Assembly (NCBI RefSeq): GCF_020697055.1 | Contig: NZ_JAJFBP010000034.1 | Location: forward strand, 1 to 64,000 | Length of the DNA stretch: 64,000 nucleotides | Origin: Panacagrimonas sp. | Lineage (GTDB): Bacteria; Pseudomonadota; Gammaproteobacteria; Nevskiales; Nevskiaceae | Reading direction: 5' to 3' | Notes under the pieces: model-generated | The model's database searches: none | What the model saw: only the letters and a program-made list of their open reading frames with translations | What the model was told of the DNA's origin: nothing | Part shown: piece by piece, positions 34,402 to 43,835 of the stretch | Position numbering within the stretch: the stretch's first letter is position 1 | Layout: each line of letters begins with the position of its first letter | Program-made: the position numbers and the translations under genes

Positions 34402-35426
34402 TTGCGACCTCCGGGTGCTCCACGCAGCTGGAACTCGCGCACCGCGGCCTCGTGTTCCTGGAGGGTCGCCGAAAACTGGTGCGAACCGTCGCCGCGCGAA
34501 ACGAAGAACAGCTCGTTGCCCGCGGCCGGATGGAGCGCCGCCTCGATGGCGGCCCGCCCCGGCAGGCAGATCGGCGTCGGCGGCAGACCGGCGCGCACGT
34601 ACGTGTTGTACGCCCCGTCGGCCAGAAGATCGGCCTTGCGCAGGTTGCCGTCGAAACGCTCCGCGAGGCCGTAGATGACGGTGGGATCGGTCTGCAGTCG
34701 CATGCCCATCTTGAGCCGCCGCACGAACACGCCTGCAATGCGCGCACGCTCCTGCGGCACACCCGTTTCCTTTTCCACGATCGAGGCCATCGTCAACGCA
34801 TCCTCCGGACCCGCGTAAGGCAGGTCCGCCGCACGTTGGGTCCAACTCTCATCGAGCACACGGCGCATCGCATTGAAGGCCTGGCGCAGGATAGCGACAT
34901 CGGTCGTGCCCTTGGTGAAGCGGTACGTGTCGGGAAAGAAGCGACCTTCGGGATGCGCGTCGGGCTGGCCGATCGCCGCCATGACGGTCTCCACACGCGT
35001 GTCGGCCAGCGTGTGGACCAGCACGGGATCGTCGGCGATCAGCTTGATCGCCTGGTCGAATCGCAGCCCCTCGACGATCCGCAACTCGTGCAACAGCGTC
35101 TTGCCGCCGACGAGCAGTGCGAGAAGGTCCAGCGACGATAGTCCCGGATCGAGCGCGTATTCGCCGGCCTTGATCTGCGCGGCCTGTCCATTGGCGCGGC
35201 CCCAGAACTCGAGATACGGAGCCTGCCGCTGCGACGTGAACAGTCCGCGTTCGCTGAGAATCGCGATCGCATCGCGCAGGCGGCTGCCCGGTCGCAGTTC
35301 GATGGTCTGGTGCTCGGCGATGGCGAGTGGCTTGAGCAGCTCGCGCCGCGCATCGAGCACGAGCGCCCCGGCGGCGATCGCCAGCAGCAGGAACGTGACC
35401 AGCAGTCCGATCAGGTGACGCTTCAT
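34398..35426 (-). CDS. mltG: Endolytic murein transglycosylase
   Basis: A 342-residue single-pass inner-membrane protein (residues 4-24 hydrophobic), a LysM-like region (IELRPGSRLRDAIAIL), and the YceG/MltG catalytic block with the glutamate in MASIVEKETG and RRLKMGMRLQTDPTVIYG. It cuts nascent glycan strands and so sets their length. The ATG at 35426 overlaps the pabC stop by four bases. Confidence 0.94.
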   Translation of the reverse strand: MKRHLIGLLVTFLLLAIAAGALVLDARRELLKPLAIAEHQTIELRPGSRLRDAIAILSERGLFTSQRQAPYLEFWGRANGQAAQIKAGEYALDPGLSSLDLLALLVGGKTLLHELRIVEGLRFDQAIKLIADDPVLVHTLADTRVETVMAAIGQPDAHPEGRFFPDTYRFTKGTTDVAILRQAFNAMRRVLDESWTQRAADLPYAGPEDALTMASIVEKETGVPQERARIAGVFVRRLKMGMRLQTDPTVIYGLAERFDGNLRKADLLADGAYNTYVRAGLPPTPICLPGRAAIEAALHPAAGNELFFVSRGDGSHQFSATLQEHEAAVREFQLRGAPGGRK

Positions 35427-36232
35427 GTGTTGCCGCTCCACGGGTGACGCAGCAGTTCGGTCATTCGACGCGTGACCGGGCCGGGGCACTCGAACGCGAC
35501 GCTTCCCACCGACCGCAGCGGCCAGATGCCGATGAGGCTGTTGCAGACGAACGCCTCGCTGGCGTGTCGCACCTCGTCGGGCGAAATCAGCCCGATCTCG
35601 CAGCCGATGCCCGCCTGCCGCGCGAGCGCGATCAGGTGATCGCGCATCATGCCCGCCACCCCCGCGAACGACAGGTCCGGCGTCACCAGGATCCCGTCGA
35701 TGACGAAGAACGCGTTGCTGCGCGAAGCGCTGGTCACCCGACCTTCGGCGTCGCACATCAGGACCTCCTGGCAGTCCGGCGGCCAGTCGCGGCTCGCGAG
35801 CACCTGTTCGAGGCGGTTGAGGTGCTTGATGCCTGCCAGCCGCGGTTGCACCGCCAGCAGGACCGGACTCCAGGCGCACGCGATCCCTTCGTGCCAAGCG
35901 GCCGTCGCGTGATCCGGCAGCGGCGAGACCCGCAACAGGCGATCACATTGCGAGCCTCCTGGCCGATAGCCGCGACCCGAATCGGTCCGGCTCAGCACGA
36001 TGCGCAATACGCCCTGCCCCGCGTCGCGGCATTGCGCATCGACCTCGTCGCCGAGCCTCGGATCGATCTCCAGATCCAGTCGCGACGCATCGTGGGCCAG
36101 CCGCTCGAGCTGGCGTTCACGCTGCACGAGCCGACCGTCGAGAACCAGGCCGGTGCGAAAGACGCCGTCGCCGTAGTGCAGTGCACGCGTGCCGGTCCAG
36201 GCCCCTTCCACAAGTTCGCCGTTGAAGCGCAT
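35423..36232 (-). CDS. pabC: Aminodeoxychorismate lyase
   Basis: A 269-residue fold-type IV PLP enzyme: HYGDGVFRT at the N-terminus, the PLP lysine in GIKHLNRLEQ, and ASRSNAFFV. It makes p-aminobenzoate and pyruvate from aminodeoxychorismate. Its ATG shares a base with the pabB stop (TGATG), so the two folate enzymes are translationally coupled. Confidence 0.93.
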   Translation of the reverse strand: MRFNGELVEGAWTGTRALHYGDGVFRTGLVLDGRLVQRERQLERLAHDASRLDLEIDPRLGDEVDAQCRDAGQGVLRIVLSRTDSGRGYRPGGSQCDRLLRVSPLPDHATAAWHEGIACAWSPVLLAVQPRLAGIKHLNRLEQVLASRDWPPDCQEVLMCDAEGRVTSASRSNAFFVIDGILVTPDLSFAGVAGMMRDHLIALARQAGIGCEIGLISPDEVRHASEAFVCNSLIGIWPLRSVGSVAFECPGPVTRRMTELLRHPWSGNT

Positions 36233-37545
36233 CACGTCGTCCTCGCGCCCAGCGCCAACAGAAGGCCGCGCGCTTTCGCGCGGGTTTCGGCCAGCTCGGA
36301 GTGCGGCCGCGAGTCGGCGACGATACCGGCGCCCGCGCGAAAGCTCACGTTGCGATCCTCGACCACGACGGTGCGGATCAGGATGTTGGTGTCGAGCCGC
36401 CCGCATCGCGACAGATATCCCATCGCACCGGTGTAGGGCCCGCGTCCGACGCCTTCGAGCTCGGCGATGATTTCCATCGCCCGAACCTTCGGGCAGCCCG
36501 TGATGGTGCCGCCTGGAAACACCGCCCTGAGCACCTCGCCCGGGCCGACACCGGCGCGGAGCCGTCCGCGGACGTTCGACACGATGTGGTGCACGTGCGC
36601 GTAGGTCTCCATCGTCATCAGTTCGCTCACTTCCACGCTGCCCGGAACACACACGCGGCCCAGATCGTTGCGCTCGAGATCGATCAGCATCACGTGCTCG
36701 GCGCGCTCCTTCAGGCTGCCGATCAGCTTCGCGCGGACGGCGGCATCGTCGTCCCCCTGCACGCGCGGATGGGTGCCCGCGATCGGACGCGTCTGCGCCC
36801 AGCCGGCCTCGATCTGCACGAGTCGTTCGGGCGAAGAACTCAGCACCGCCACGCCATCGAGGCAGGCCAGTCCCGCGAACGGCGACGGATTGTGCCGGCG
36901 CAGACGGCGGTAGACGTCGGCATGGCTCGCACCCGACCTGAGCCGACCACTCCAGCGTCGCGACAGGTTGACCTGGAACACGTCGCCGGCCAGCAGGTAT
37001 TCGTGGATCCGGTCGACGCCCTCGAGAAAGTCCTGCGGCGGATCCTCGTCGAACTGGTCGACGAGCCCTGCGTCATCAGGTTCCATAACCCTATCGTTTA
37101 CAACGATATCTAAGATATTCTTAATGTAGTTTATTCGATCGAAACCGGATTCGGCGACGATCACCGTGACGCCGCGCAGCCGATCGCGGATCACCGCGGC
37201 CGGACACCGGACCGCGATGAAATCCGGGATGCCTACGGGAGACGCCGGCAGCTCGAGCGACGGCTCGATCCAGCGCGCGCCCTCGTATCCCAGGTAGACG
37301 AACCAGCCGCCGACGAAGGGCAGTTCGCCCGAGGGGACGGGCGAGAGTCGAGCCGCCGCTTCGCTCAGCTGCGCAAGGCCGGTCGGGCCCTCGAAGCGAT
37401 CCCCTGGAAACGCGAAGAGCACGTCGAACCGCCCTGCGCTGGGATGTCCCGCGCCGCTTTCGAGCAGGAACGGGAAGGCCACCGGGTCACGCCGGTGGAC
37501 TTCGAAAAGATCAACAGACAGAGGGAGTTCAACGCGCAAGTTCAT
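36232..37545 (-). CDS. pabB: Aminodeoxychorismate synthase component I
   Basis: A 437-residue chorismate-binding enzyme: DVFQVNLSRRW, RPIAGTHPRVQGDDD and the active-site block FPGGTITGCPKVRAMEIIAELE (read as two overlapping motifs) mark PabB; ERNDLGRV is also present. It aminates chorismate with ammonia from PabA. It is inserted between fabF and pabC, not the commonest arrangement. An AT-rich patch at 37081-37143 encodes INYIKNILDIVVNDRV with unusual codons inside an otherwise GC-rich gene, just before the catalytic domain. Confidence 0.92.
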   Translation of the reverse strand: MNLRVELPLSVDLFEVHRRDPVAFPFLLESGAGHPSAGRFDVLFAFPGDRFEGPTGLAQLSEAAARLSPVPSGELPFVGGWFVYLGYEGARWIEPSLELPASPVGIPDFIAVRCPAAVIRDRLRGVTVIVAESGFDRINYIKNILDIVVNDRVMEPDDAGLVDQFDEDPPQDFLEGVDRIHEYLLAGDVFQVNLSRRWSGRLRSGASHADVYRRLRRHNPSPFAGLACLDGVAVLSSSPERLVQIEAGWAQTRPIAGTHPRVQGDDDAAVRAKLIGSLKERAEHVMLIDLERNDLGRVCVPGSVEVSELMTMETYAHVHHIVSNVRGRLRAGVGPGEVLRAVFPGGTITGCPKVRAMEIIAELEGVGRGPYTGAMGYLSRCGRLDTNILIRTVVVEDRNVSFRAGAGIVADSRPHSELAETRAKARGLLLALGARTT

Positions 37546-37558
37546 GCGCGATGAGAAA

Positions 37559-38806
37559 TTACTTCAACTTGGCGAACGCGAGGCTGCCGTTGGTGCCGCC
37601 GAAGCCGAACGAGTTGGACAGCACGTACTCGAGCTTGGCCTGGCGCGCCGTGTGCGGCACGTAATCGAGGTCGCAGCCTTCGCTCGGATTGTCCAGGTTG
37701 ATGGTCGGCGGAATCACCTGGTCACGAATGGCCAGGCAACAGAACACCGCCTCGATCCCGCCCGCGGCGCCGAGCAGATGCCCGGTCATCGATTTGGTGG
37801 AGCTGACGGCGAGCTTCGATGCGTGATCCCCGAACGCACCCTTCACCGCCATCGTCTCGGCGATGTCACCGGCCGGCGTCGAGGTGCCGTGCGCGTTGAT
37901 GTAGTCGATCTGCTCGGGATTGAGCTTGGCATCGCGCAGCGTGTTGACCATCGCGCGCCTCGCGCCGTTGCCGTCATCGGGCGGCAGCGTGATGTGGTAC
38001 GCGTCGCTGGACATGCCGAACCCGACGAGCTCGGCGTAGATGCGCGCGCCGCGCGCCTTGGCCTGCTCGTAGTCCTCGAGCACCAGCACGCCGGCACCGT
38101 CGCCGAGCACGAAGCCGTCGCGATCCTTGTCCCAGGGACGGCTCGCGCGCTGCGGATCGTCGTTGCGCGTCGACAACGCACGGGCCTGGCAGAAGCCCGC
38201 CATGCCGGCCGGACTCGAGCCGGCTTCTGCGCCACCGGCCAGGCACGCGTCGCAATCGCCCGCCTGGATCATTCGGGCGGCCACGCCGATGCTGTGCGCC
38301 GCGGTCGTGCAGGCGCTGACGGTCGCGAAACTGGGACCGGCGATGCCCAACTCGATCGACGCGTAACCGGCAACCATGTTGATGATCGAGCCGGGCACGA
38401 AGAACGGAGACACCCGCTTGGGGCCGCCTTTGTGCAAGGCACCGACTTCGTCTTCGATCTTGCCGATGCCCCCGATGCCCGAGCCCACGAGCACGCCGAT
38501 GCGCTCGCGGTTGGCCTCGGTGATTTCGATGCCAGCGTCACTCAACGCCTGCTTGCAGGCAGCGACGCCGTAATGAATGAAGGGATCGGTCTTGCGCAAC
38601 TCCTTCGGTCCCATCGCCGATTCCGGCTTGAAGTCTTCTGACACCAGCCCGGCGAACCGGGTGGTGTACTGAGAGACATCGTATTTGGTGATGGGTCCGA
38701 TGCCGGATTTGCCGGCAAGGATGTTCGACCATGCGAGGTCGAGGCTGGAGCCGACCGGGGACACGATTCCCAGGCCGGTGATGACGACGCGCCGGCGGCT
38801 AGTCAT
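37559..38806 (-). CDS. fabF: 3-oxoacyl-ACP synthase II
   Basis: A 415-residue condensing enzyme: catalytic Cys in [13 protein letters not shown], the two histidines in [11 protein letters not shown] and [13 protein letters not shown], and the C-terminal [11 protein letters not shown]. It extends acyl-ACP with malonyl-ACP and sets temperature-dependent unsaturated fatty-acid output. It follows acpP by 33 bp and precedes pabB by 13. Confidence 0.96.
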   Translation of the reverse strand: MTSRRRVVITGLGIVSPVGSSLDLAWSNILAGKSGIGPITKYDVSQYTTRFAGLVSEDFKPESAMGPKELRKTDPFIHYGVAACKQALSDAGIEITEANRERIGVLVGSGIGGIGKIEDEVGALHKGGPKRVSPFFVPGSIINMVAGYASIELGIAGPSFATVSACTTAAHSIGVAARMIQAGDCDACLAGGAEAGSSPAGMAGFCQARALSTRNDDPQRASRPWDKDRDGFVLGDGAGVLVLEDYEQAKARGARIYAELVGFGMSSDAYHITLPPDDGNGARRAMVNTLRDAKLNPEQIDYINAHGTSTPAGDIAETMAVKGAFGDHASKLAVSSTKSMTGHLLGAAGGIEAVFCCLAIRDQVIPPTINLDNPSEGCDLDYVPHTARQAKLEYVLSNSFGFGGTNGSLAFAKLK

Positions 38807-38839
38807 GAGGCAGCTGCTCGATCCTCGTTCGTGCGGGAC

Positions 38840-39082
38840 TCAGGCCTGATTGGTGTGAGTCTTGATGTAGTTCAGCACGTCCTGGAAGGTCACGATTTTT
38901 TCAGCTTCTTCGTCCGGGATGTCGATCTCGAACTCTTCCTCGAGCGCCATCACCAGCTCAACGGTATCCAGCGAATCGGCACCCAGATCTTCCACGAACG
39001 ACGCGTTCGGAGTGATCTGGTCTTCCGCGACCGACAGCTGTTCCGCAATGATTTTCTTGACCTTCTCGTCGAGACTGCTCAT
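38840..39082 (-). CDS. acpP: Acyl carrier protein
   Basis: An 80-residue acidic four-helix carrier with the phosphopantetheine serine in [18 protein letters not shown] precedes the ATG. It sits between fabG and fabF as in most gammaproteobacteria. The 102-bp gap to fabG could hold an extra promoter, useful since ACP is needed in excess. Confidence 0.97.
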   Translation of the reverse strand: MSSLDEKVKKIIAEQLSVAEDQITPNASFVEDLGADSLDTVELVMALEEEFEIDIPDEEAEKIVTFQDVLNYIKTHTNQA

Positions 39083-39184
39083 GTAAAGCTCCCCTGGGGG
39101 TGGTTTAAGCGGCGGTATTGTACGGACCGACCTATGGCATGGCCAGCCAACGGCATTCCGATTTCAGAAGCGGCGTACGGGCCT

Positions 39185-39922
39185 TCAGCCCATGTGCATG
39201 CCACCGTTGACGTGCAGCGTTTCGCCGGTGATGTAGGCGGCTTCGGGTGATGCGAGGAACGCCACCGCCGCCGCGATATCCGCCGGTGCACCGAGACGAC
39301 CCACCGGTACTTGCGCGAGCAACGCGGTGCGCGCCACCTCGCCCAGGTCCTTGGTCATGTCGGTGTCGATGAAGCCCGGCGCGACGACGTTGACGGTGAT
39401 GCCGCGCGAACCGATCTCCCTGGCCAGCGATTTCGAAAAGCCGATCAGACCGGCTTTGGCCGCGCAGTAGTTGGCCTGGCCGGGATTGCCCATCGAGCCG
39501 ACGACCGAACCGATCGAGATGATGCGGCCCTTCTTCGCCTTCATCATTCCGCGCAGCACCAGCCGCGAAAGCCGGAACACCGACGTCAGATCGGTGGCGA
39601 TCACCGCATCCCAATCCTCGTCCTTCATTCGCAACAGCAGCGTGTCGCGGGTGACACCCGCGTTGTTGATCAGCATGGTGACCGGACCGAGCGACTTGCC
39701 GATCTCGTCGACGAGCGACTCGCTGGCCGCCGCGTCGGTGACGTTGAGCACGCGCGCCTGACCTCCGAGCGGTTCGAGCCACGCGGCAATGGCATTGCGG
39801 CCGGACTCGCTGGTCGCCGTGCCGACGACCGTGGCGCCGTCCTGCGCCAGGCGCTCGGCGATGGCGCGACCGATGCCGCGACTGGCGCCGGTGACCAGTG
39901 CCACTTCTCCCTGCAGATTCAT
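39185..39922 (-). CDS. fabG: 3-oxoacyl-ACP reductase
   Basis: A 245-residue SDR enzyme: NADPH motif TGASRGIG, NNAG, catalytic Ser in ISIGSVVGS and YCAAKAG with Tyr and Lys, ending HVNGGMHMG. It reduces 3-oxoacyl-ACP. It overlaps fabD by four bases. Confidence 0.96.
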   Translation of the reverse strand: MNLQGEVALVTGASRGIGRAIAERLAQDGATVVGTATSESGRNAIAAWLEPLGGQARVLNVTDAAASESLVDEIGKSLGPVTMLINNAGVTRDTLLLRMKDEDWDAVIATDLTSVFRLSRLVLRGMMKAKKGRIISIGSVVGSMGNPGQANYCAAKAGLIGFSKSLAREIGSRGITVNVVAPGFIDTDMTKDLGEVARTALLAQVPVGRLGAPADIAAAVAFLASPEAAYITGETLHVNGGMHMG

Positions 39923-40848
39923 GGCGACTTCTCCTGCGCGACGAGCTGCGCCGCCTGATCCAGTCCCGCCCGATCTTCCAGCGCCACCGACGTCAGGCCC
40001 TCCGCGATGCGCTTGTTGAGGCCGGCCAGCACCTTTCCGGGACCGCATTCGAACAGCGTCGTGATGCCGTCCGCGTGCAGGCCCTGAATCGTCTGCGTCC
40101 AGCGCACCGGGCGGTAGAGCTGTTCGGCCAGCGCCGCGCGGATCTCTTCGGGCGTCGAGCGCGCGCGGCCGTCGATGTTGTGGCGGACCGCCACCTCGGG
40201 CGCGCGGATCTGCGTCCTGGCCAGCGTTTCGGCGAGCTGCGCGGCCGCATCGCGCAGCAGCGTGCTGTGGGAAGGAACGGACATCGCAACGCGTTTGAGC
40301 ATGCGGGCGCCCTTGGCCTTGCCGTTGGCTTCGAGCCATTCGAGCGCGCGCATCTCGCCGGCGACGACGACCTGTCCCGGCGCGTTGAAGTTGGCCGGCT
40401 CGAGAACGCCGTCGGGACACGCGGCGCAGAGCGCATCCACACCCGGATCGTCGAGCCCCACCACGACCATCATTCCGCCGGGCGTCGCGGCCTGCATCAG
40501 CTGGCCGCGCAGTTCCACCAGCTTGAGCGCGTCGGCAAACGTCAGGCTTCCGGCCGCCACGAGCGCCGAGTACTCGCCCAGGCTATGTCCGGCCAACGCG
40601 GCAGGCGTCGGCAGTCCGCGACTGCGCCAATGGCGCCACACGGCGATTCCGCCGGCCAGCATCGCGGGCTGCGTCTTCTCGGTGCGATTGAGTTCTTCCG
40701 CCGGCCCTTCGCGCACCAGTCGTGCGAGGTCCCAACCCAGCACGTCCGAGGCTTCGACGAACGTCTGTTCGACCTCGGGCAGGCCGAGCGGCGACAACAT
40801 GCCGACCGATTGCGATCCCTGACCGGGGAAAAGCAAGGCGTACTTCAC
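39919..40848 (-). CDS. fabD: Malonyl-CoA-ACP transacylase
   Basis: A 309-residue enzyme with FPGQGSQ at the N-terminus, the nucleophile elbow AGHSLGEYSALVAAG, catalytic His in SVPSHS and the C-terminal FECGPGKVLAGL. The start is GTG 40848 with GGGGAG ten bases upstream. Its GTG overlaps the rhombosortase stop, so this operon is headed by rrtA rather than by plsX-fabH. Confidence 0.95.
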   Translation of the reverse strand: MKYALLFPGQGSQSVGMLSPLGLPEVEQTFVEASDVLGWDLARLVREGPAEELNRTEKTQPAMLAGGIAVWRHWRSRGLPTPAALAGHSLGEYSALVAAGSLTFADALKLVELRGQLMQAATPGGMMVVVGLDDPGVDALCAACPDGVLEPANFNAPGQVVVAGEMRALEWLEANGKAKGARMLKRVAMSVPSHSTLLRDAAAQLAETLARTQIRAPEVAVRHNIDGRARSTPEEIRAALAEQLYRPVRWTQTIQGLHADGITTLFECGPGKVLAGLNKRIAEGLTSVALEDRAGLDQAAQLVAQEKSP

Positions 40849-41459
40849 TGCGATCTGTCTCCCCTTCGGAACGTTCCGAATGCGAATCCATAAACGAGGG
40901 CGGCGAGTGTGCCGAACAAGTGTGCCAGCGTCACTACACCGCCTCCGATCCATCGTTCCTCCTGCGCCGAGGAACCGAAGACCTGTTCTAGAACGAGTTT
41001 CGCCGTCAGCAGCAGAAGTGCCACCACCGCGACGCGGTCGCCCGAACGCGCCATCGGCACCAGGCCCAGCACGAACAGACCGTGCAACACACCGGAAAGC
41101 CCCACGTAGCGATCGACCGTCGGCGCCGCCGCGTACAGCAGCGCGCTGATCGCCAAGGCCAGCAGCACGACGCGACGCAGCCACTCCATCACGCGCGGGC
41201 GTGCCGGGCACAACAGCAGCAGCGCGACGAGCCCGCCGAGGTTGAGAGCTGCATGCATCGCGCCAAGGTGGACGAAATGCCCGCTGAGCGCCCGCCATGC
41301 CTGGCCGTGGGCGATCGCCGCACGTCCGTAGGCCAGCGCATCGGCGACCTGCGGGCCGCCTACTGCAAGCACGACGATCAACAGGCCGATCGCCAGTGGC
41401 GCGCCCAGCCCGGTGAAGGATGCTCGCGTCGGTGCCGCTGATATCATCGGCCGGCGCAT
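40845..41459 (-). CDS. rrtA: Rhombosortase (rhomboid-family protease)
   Basis: A 204-residue protein with six hydrophobic helices. HFVHLGAMHAALNLGG and the serine motif GLSGVLHGLFV match rhombosortase, an intramembrane protease that trims GlyGly-CTERM proteins exported by type II secretion; a late His (LAHLFGT) completes the Ser-His dyad. GGGAGG precedes the ATG at 41459. It heads the fab operon and starts 30 bp from the divergent gspG, which supports a link to the secretion system. No GlyGly-CTERM target is visible in this window. Confidence 0.82.
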   Translation of the reverse strand: MRRPMISAAPTRASFTGLGAPLAIGLLIVVLAVGGPQVADALAYGRAAIAHGQAWRALSGHFVHLGAMHAALNLGGLVALLLLCPARPRVMEWLRRVVLLALAISALLYAAAPTVDRYVGLSGVLHGLFVLGLVPMARSGDRVAVVALLLLTAKLVLEQVFGSSAQEERWIGGGVVTLAHLFGTLAALVYGFAFGTFRRGDRSQ

Positions 41460-41489
41460 CGTCGCGCCTCCCCGCCCTTTCTTCGGAAC

Positions 41490-41939
41490 ATGCAGAAACA
41501 GCCTTCCATCCCCGCGCGCATGGCCGGCTTCACGCTGATCGAGATCATGGTGGTGGTCGTGATCCTCGGCATTCTTGCGGCCGTGGTCGTGCCGCGCATC
41601 ATGGACCGCCCGGATGACGCCCGCATCGCGCGCGCCAAGCAGGACATCCGCGCGATCGAGGCGGCGCTCAACCTCTACAAGCTCGACAACTTCTACTACC
41701 CGAGCACGCAGCAGGGCATCGAAGCGCTGGTGACGCCGCCGACGGGCGAACCGCCGGCGAAGAACTGGAAGACCGGCGGCTATCTCGCGCAGCTGCCCAA
41801 GGATCCGTGGGGCAATCCGTACCAGTACCTGTCGCCCGGCGTGAAAGGCGAGATCGACATCTTCTCGCTGGGCAAGGACAACCGGCCCGGCGGCGAAGGT
41901 GCGGCGGGCGACATCGGGAACTGGGATCTCGCCGGCTGA
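41490..41939 (+). CDS. gspG: Type II secretion major pseudopilin
   Basis: A 149-residue pseudopilin. Cleavage after RMAG precedes FTLIEIMVVVVILGILA, with Glu5 conserved, and the C-terminal domain has the GspG signatures NFYYPSTQQGIEALV, PKDPWGNPY and SLGKDNRPGG. It forms the pseudopilus shaft. ATG at 41520 is an alternative start. It opens the gspG-N run; gspC, D, E and F are not in the window. Confidence 0.96.
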   Translation: MQKQPSIPARMAGFTLIEIMVVVVILGILAAVVVPRIMDRPDDARIARAKQDIRAIEAALNLYKLDNFYYPSTQQGIEALVTPPTGEPPAKNWKTGGYLAQLPKDPWGNPYQYLSPGVKGEIDIFSLGKDNRPGGEGAAGDIGNWDLAG

Positions 41940-41944
41940 GGAGC

Positions 41945-42565
41945 ATGCGCGTGCCGCCACGCTCGGGCGCGGGATTCACGCTGCTCGAGATCATGGTGGT
42001 CATGGTCATCATCGGCGTGCTCGCGACGCTGGTCAGCCTGAGCGTCAGCGGTCGTGCCGTCGACGATCGCATGGAGGCCGAATCGCGACGCCTCGAGCAG
42101 CTGCTTCGACTCGCGTCGGACGAAGCGCAGGCCAAGGGTGTCGAGCTGGGACTGCGCCACACGGTCAAAGGCTTCGAGTTCGTCACGCCCGACACCCGCA
42201 GCGGCCGATGGCGCCTGATCGAGGACGGGATGTTCCGTCCGCGCGAAGTCCTCCCCCCGTTCTACCTCGAGCTGCGCATCGATGGTCGCGTCGTCGCACC
42301 GGTGCCCCCTGCGCCGCGTGAGTCCAAGGACGACGACGATGCCGCCGACGAGCCCGAACGGCGCAGCACCGCGCGTCAGGACGATGAAGAGGAGCGCAAG
42401 AAGGCCGAGGCCACGCAGCCGCAGATCCTGATCCTGTCCACCGGCGAGATCACGGCGTTCACGCTCGACCTGAAGCTCAAGGAGCTGCCGACGTTCTACC
42501 GTCTCGAAGGCAACGCGCTGGGCGAGCTGCGCTCGCAGCGCACGATCGGCCAGGAGCGCCGCTGA
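41945..42565 (+). CDS. gspH: Type II secretion minor pseudopilin
   Basis: A 206-residue protein with prepilin leader (SGAG|FTLLEIMVVMVIIGVL) and GspH-type RLEQLLRLASDEAQAKG and GLRHT. A charged, likely disordered insert (DDDDAADEPERR..., about residues 120-155) is unusual. GAGGAG lies one base before the ATG but seven before an in-frame GTG at 41951, so GTG may be the true start. Confidence 0.9.
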   Translation: MRVPPRSGAGFTLLEIMVVMVIIGVLATLVSLSVSGRAVDDRMEAESRRLEQLLRLASDEAQAKGVELGLRHTVKGFEFVTPDTRSGRWRLIEDGMFRPREVLPPFYLELRIDGRVVAPVPPAPRESKDDDDAADEPERRSTARQDDEEERKKAEATQPQILILSTGEITAFTLDLKLKELPTFYRLEGNALGELRSQRTIGQERR

Positions 42566-42948
42566 TGATCCGCGGCCGACATTGCGTTCGCGGCTTCACG
42601 CTGCTCGAGGTGCTCGTCGCGGTCGCGGTCCTGGGCATCGCGATGGCCGCGGTGATCAGCGCGATGGCGCGGCAGGCCGACAACGCGGGCTATCTCAAGC
42701 AGAAGACGCTGGCGCTGTGGGTCGCGCACAACCGACTTGCCGAGATCCAGCTGCAAGCCAAAGCCCCCGCGACCGGCCGATCCGACGGCAAGGCCGAGAT
42801 GGGCGGCTTCGAATGGAAATGGGAAGCCGTGGTGCAGACCACGGAGGATCCGCGCCTGCGCCGCATCGACATCGTCGTGCGTCGTCCCGAGGACCCGAAG
42901 GGTTCGCTGGCCCAACTCAACGGCTTCCTGGCGGTGCCGCCGCCATGA
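42565..42948 (+). CDS. gspI: Type II secretion minor pseudopilin
   Basis: A 127-residue pseudopilin with leader and FTLLEVLVAVAVLGIAMAA, then ALWVAHNRLAEIQ, the GspI hallmark. It starts the tip complex with GspJ and GspK. It overlaps gspH by one base and gspJ by four. Confidence 0.94.
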   Translation: MIRGRHCVRGFTLLEVLVAVAVLGIAMAAVISAMARQADNAGYLKQKTLALWVAHNRLAEIQLQAKAPATGRSDGKAEMGGFEWKWEAVVQTTEDPRLRRIDIVVRRPEDPKGSLAQLNGFLAVPPP

Positions 42949-43835
42949 CGACGTCCGTGCGTTCCTCGCGCGGTTTCACGCTGCTCGAGATCATCGTCGT
43001 GGTGCTGGTGTTCTCGGTGATGTCGGTGATGGCCTACGGCGGCCTGCGCAGCGTGCTGCGCACGCGCAGCGGCATCGAAAGCGCAATGACGCGCACCGCC
43101 GATCTGCAGCGCGCCTACATGCGCCTGCGCAGCGATTTCCAGAACGTGCGCGATCGACCGGCGCGCGACGAGTACGGCGATCCGCAGGCGCCGCTGTCGA
43201 TCGATCGCGACGGACAGTTGCGCGTGATCCGCGGTGGCCAGCGCAATCCGCTCGGCGCCAGCCGCTCGAGCCTCGAGCGCATCCAGTATTCGTTCAAGGA
43301 TCACGCGCTGCGGCGCGCAACCTGGCGTGCGCTCGACCTGCCGCAGAAATCGGAGCCGACCGACCTCGTGCTGCTCGCCAAGGTCGAGGACGTGCGGTGG
43401 CGCTTCCTCGATACGGGCTTCGAATGGCAGGAGCAATGGCCTGCCGATGGGCAGAACCGCAGCGCCGGCTCGACCTCGCCTTCCGATCCGCCGCCGCTGG
43501 CGGTCGAGATCACGATCGTCACCAAGGATTGGGGCGAGACCCGCTTCCTGTTCCGCACGCCCCAATCCGGGTTGGTGAGCGGCGGAACCGGCGACGCGGA
43601 CGTCGAAGGCGGCGACGGCGCGATGGGCTCGCGAAAACCGCTGATGACGACCGAAGGGCTGCTGCCCGCGACCGCGCTGGGCATGGGCGGAGCGGCGCAG
43701 CAGCCCGGGCGACCGAAACCCGGAGGCGACGACGACGATGATTCTCCGCCGCCGCAGGAGCCGCCGCCCGATCCCGATCCCGAACCGGAGACGCCGACGG
43801 ACCCCGGCATTCCCTCGTCGGACGACCTGACGTGA
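42945..43835 (+). CDS. gspJ: Type II secretion minor pseudopilin with Pro/Asp tail
   Basis: A 296-residue pseudopilin: leader then FTLLEIIVVVLVFSVMSVMA and the QRAYMRLRSDFQNV helix of GspJ. The family core ends near residue 205; about 90 more residues form a Gly/Asp/Pro tail (GGDDDDDSPPPQEPPPDPDP) not seen in typical GspJ. The ATG overlaps gspI as ATGA. Confidence 0.92.
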   Translation: MTTSVRSSRGFTLLEIIVVVLVFSVMSVMAYGGLRSVLRTRSGIESAMTRTADLQRAYMRLRSDFQNVRDRPARDEYGDPQAPLSIDRDGQLRVIRGGQRNPLGASRSSLERIQYSFKDHALRRATWRALDLPQKSEPTDLVLLAKVEDVRWRFLDTGFEWQEQWPADGQNRSAGSTSPSDPPPLAVEITIVTKDWGETRFLFRTPQSGLVSGGTGDADVEGGDGAMGSRKPLMTTEGLLPATALGMGGAAQQPGRPKPGGDDDDDSPPPQEPPPDPDPEPETPTDPGIPSSDDLT

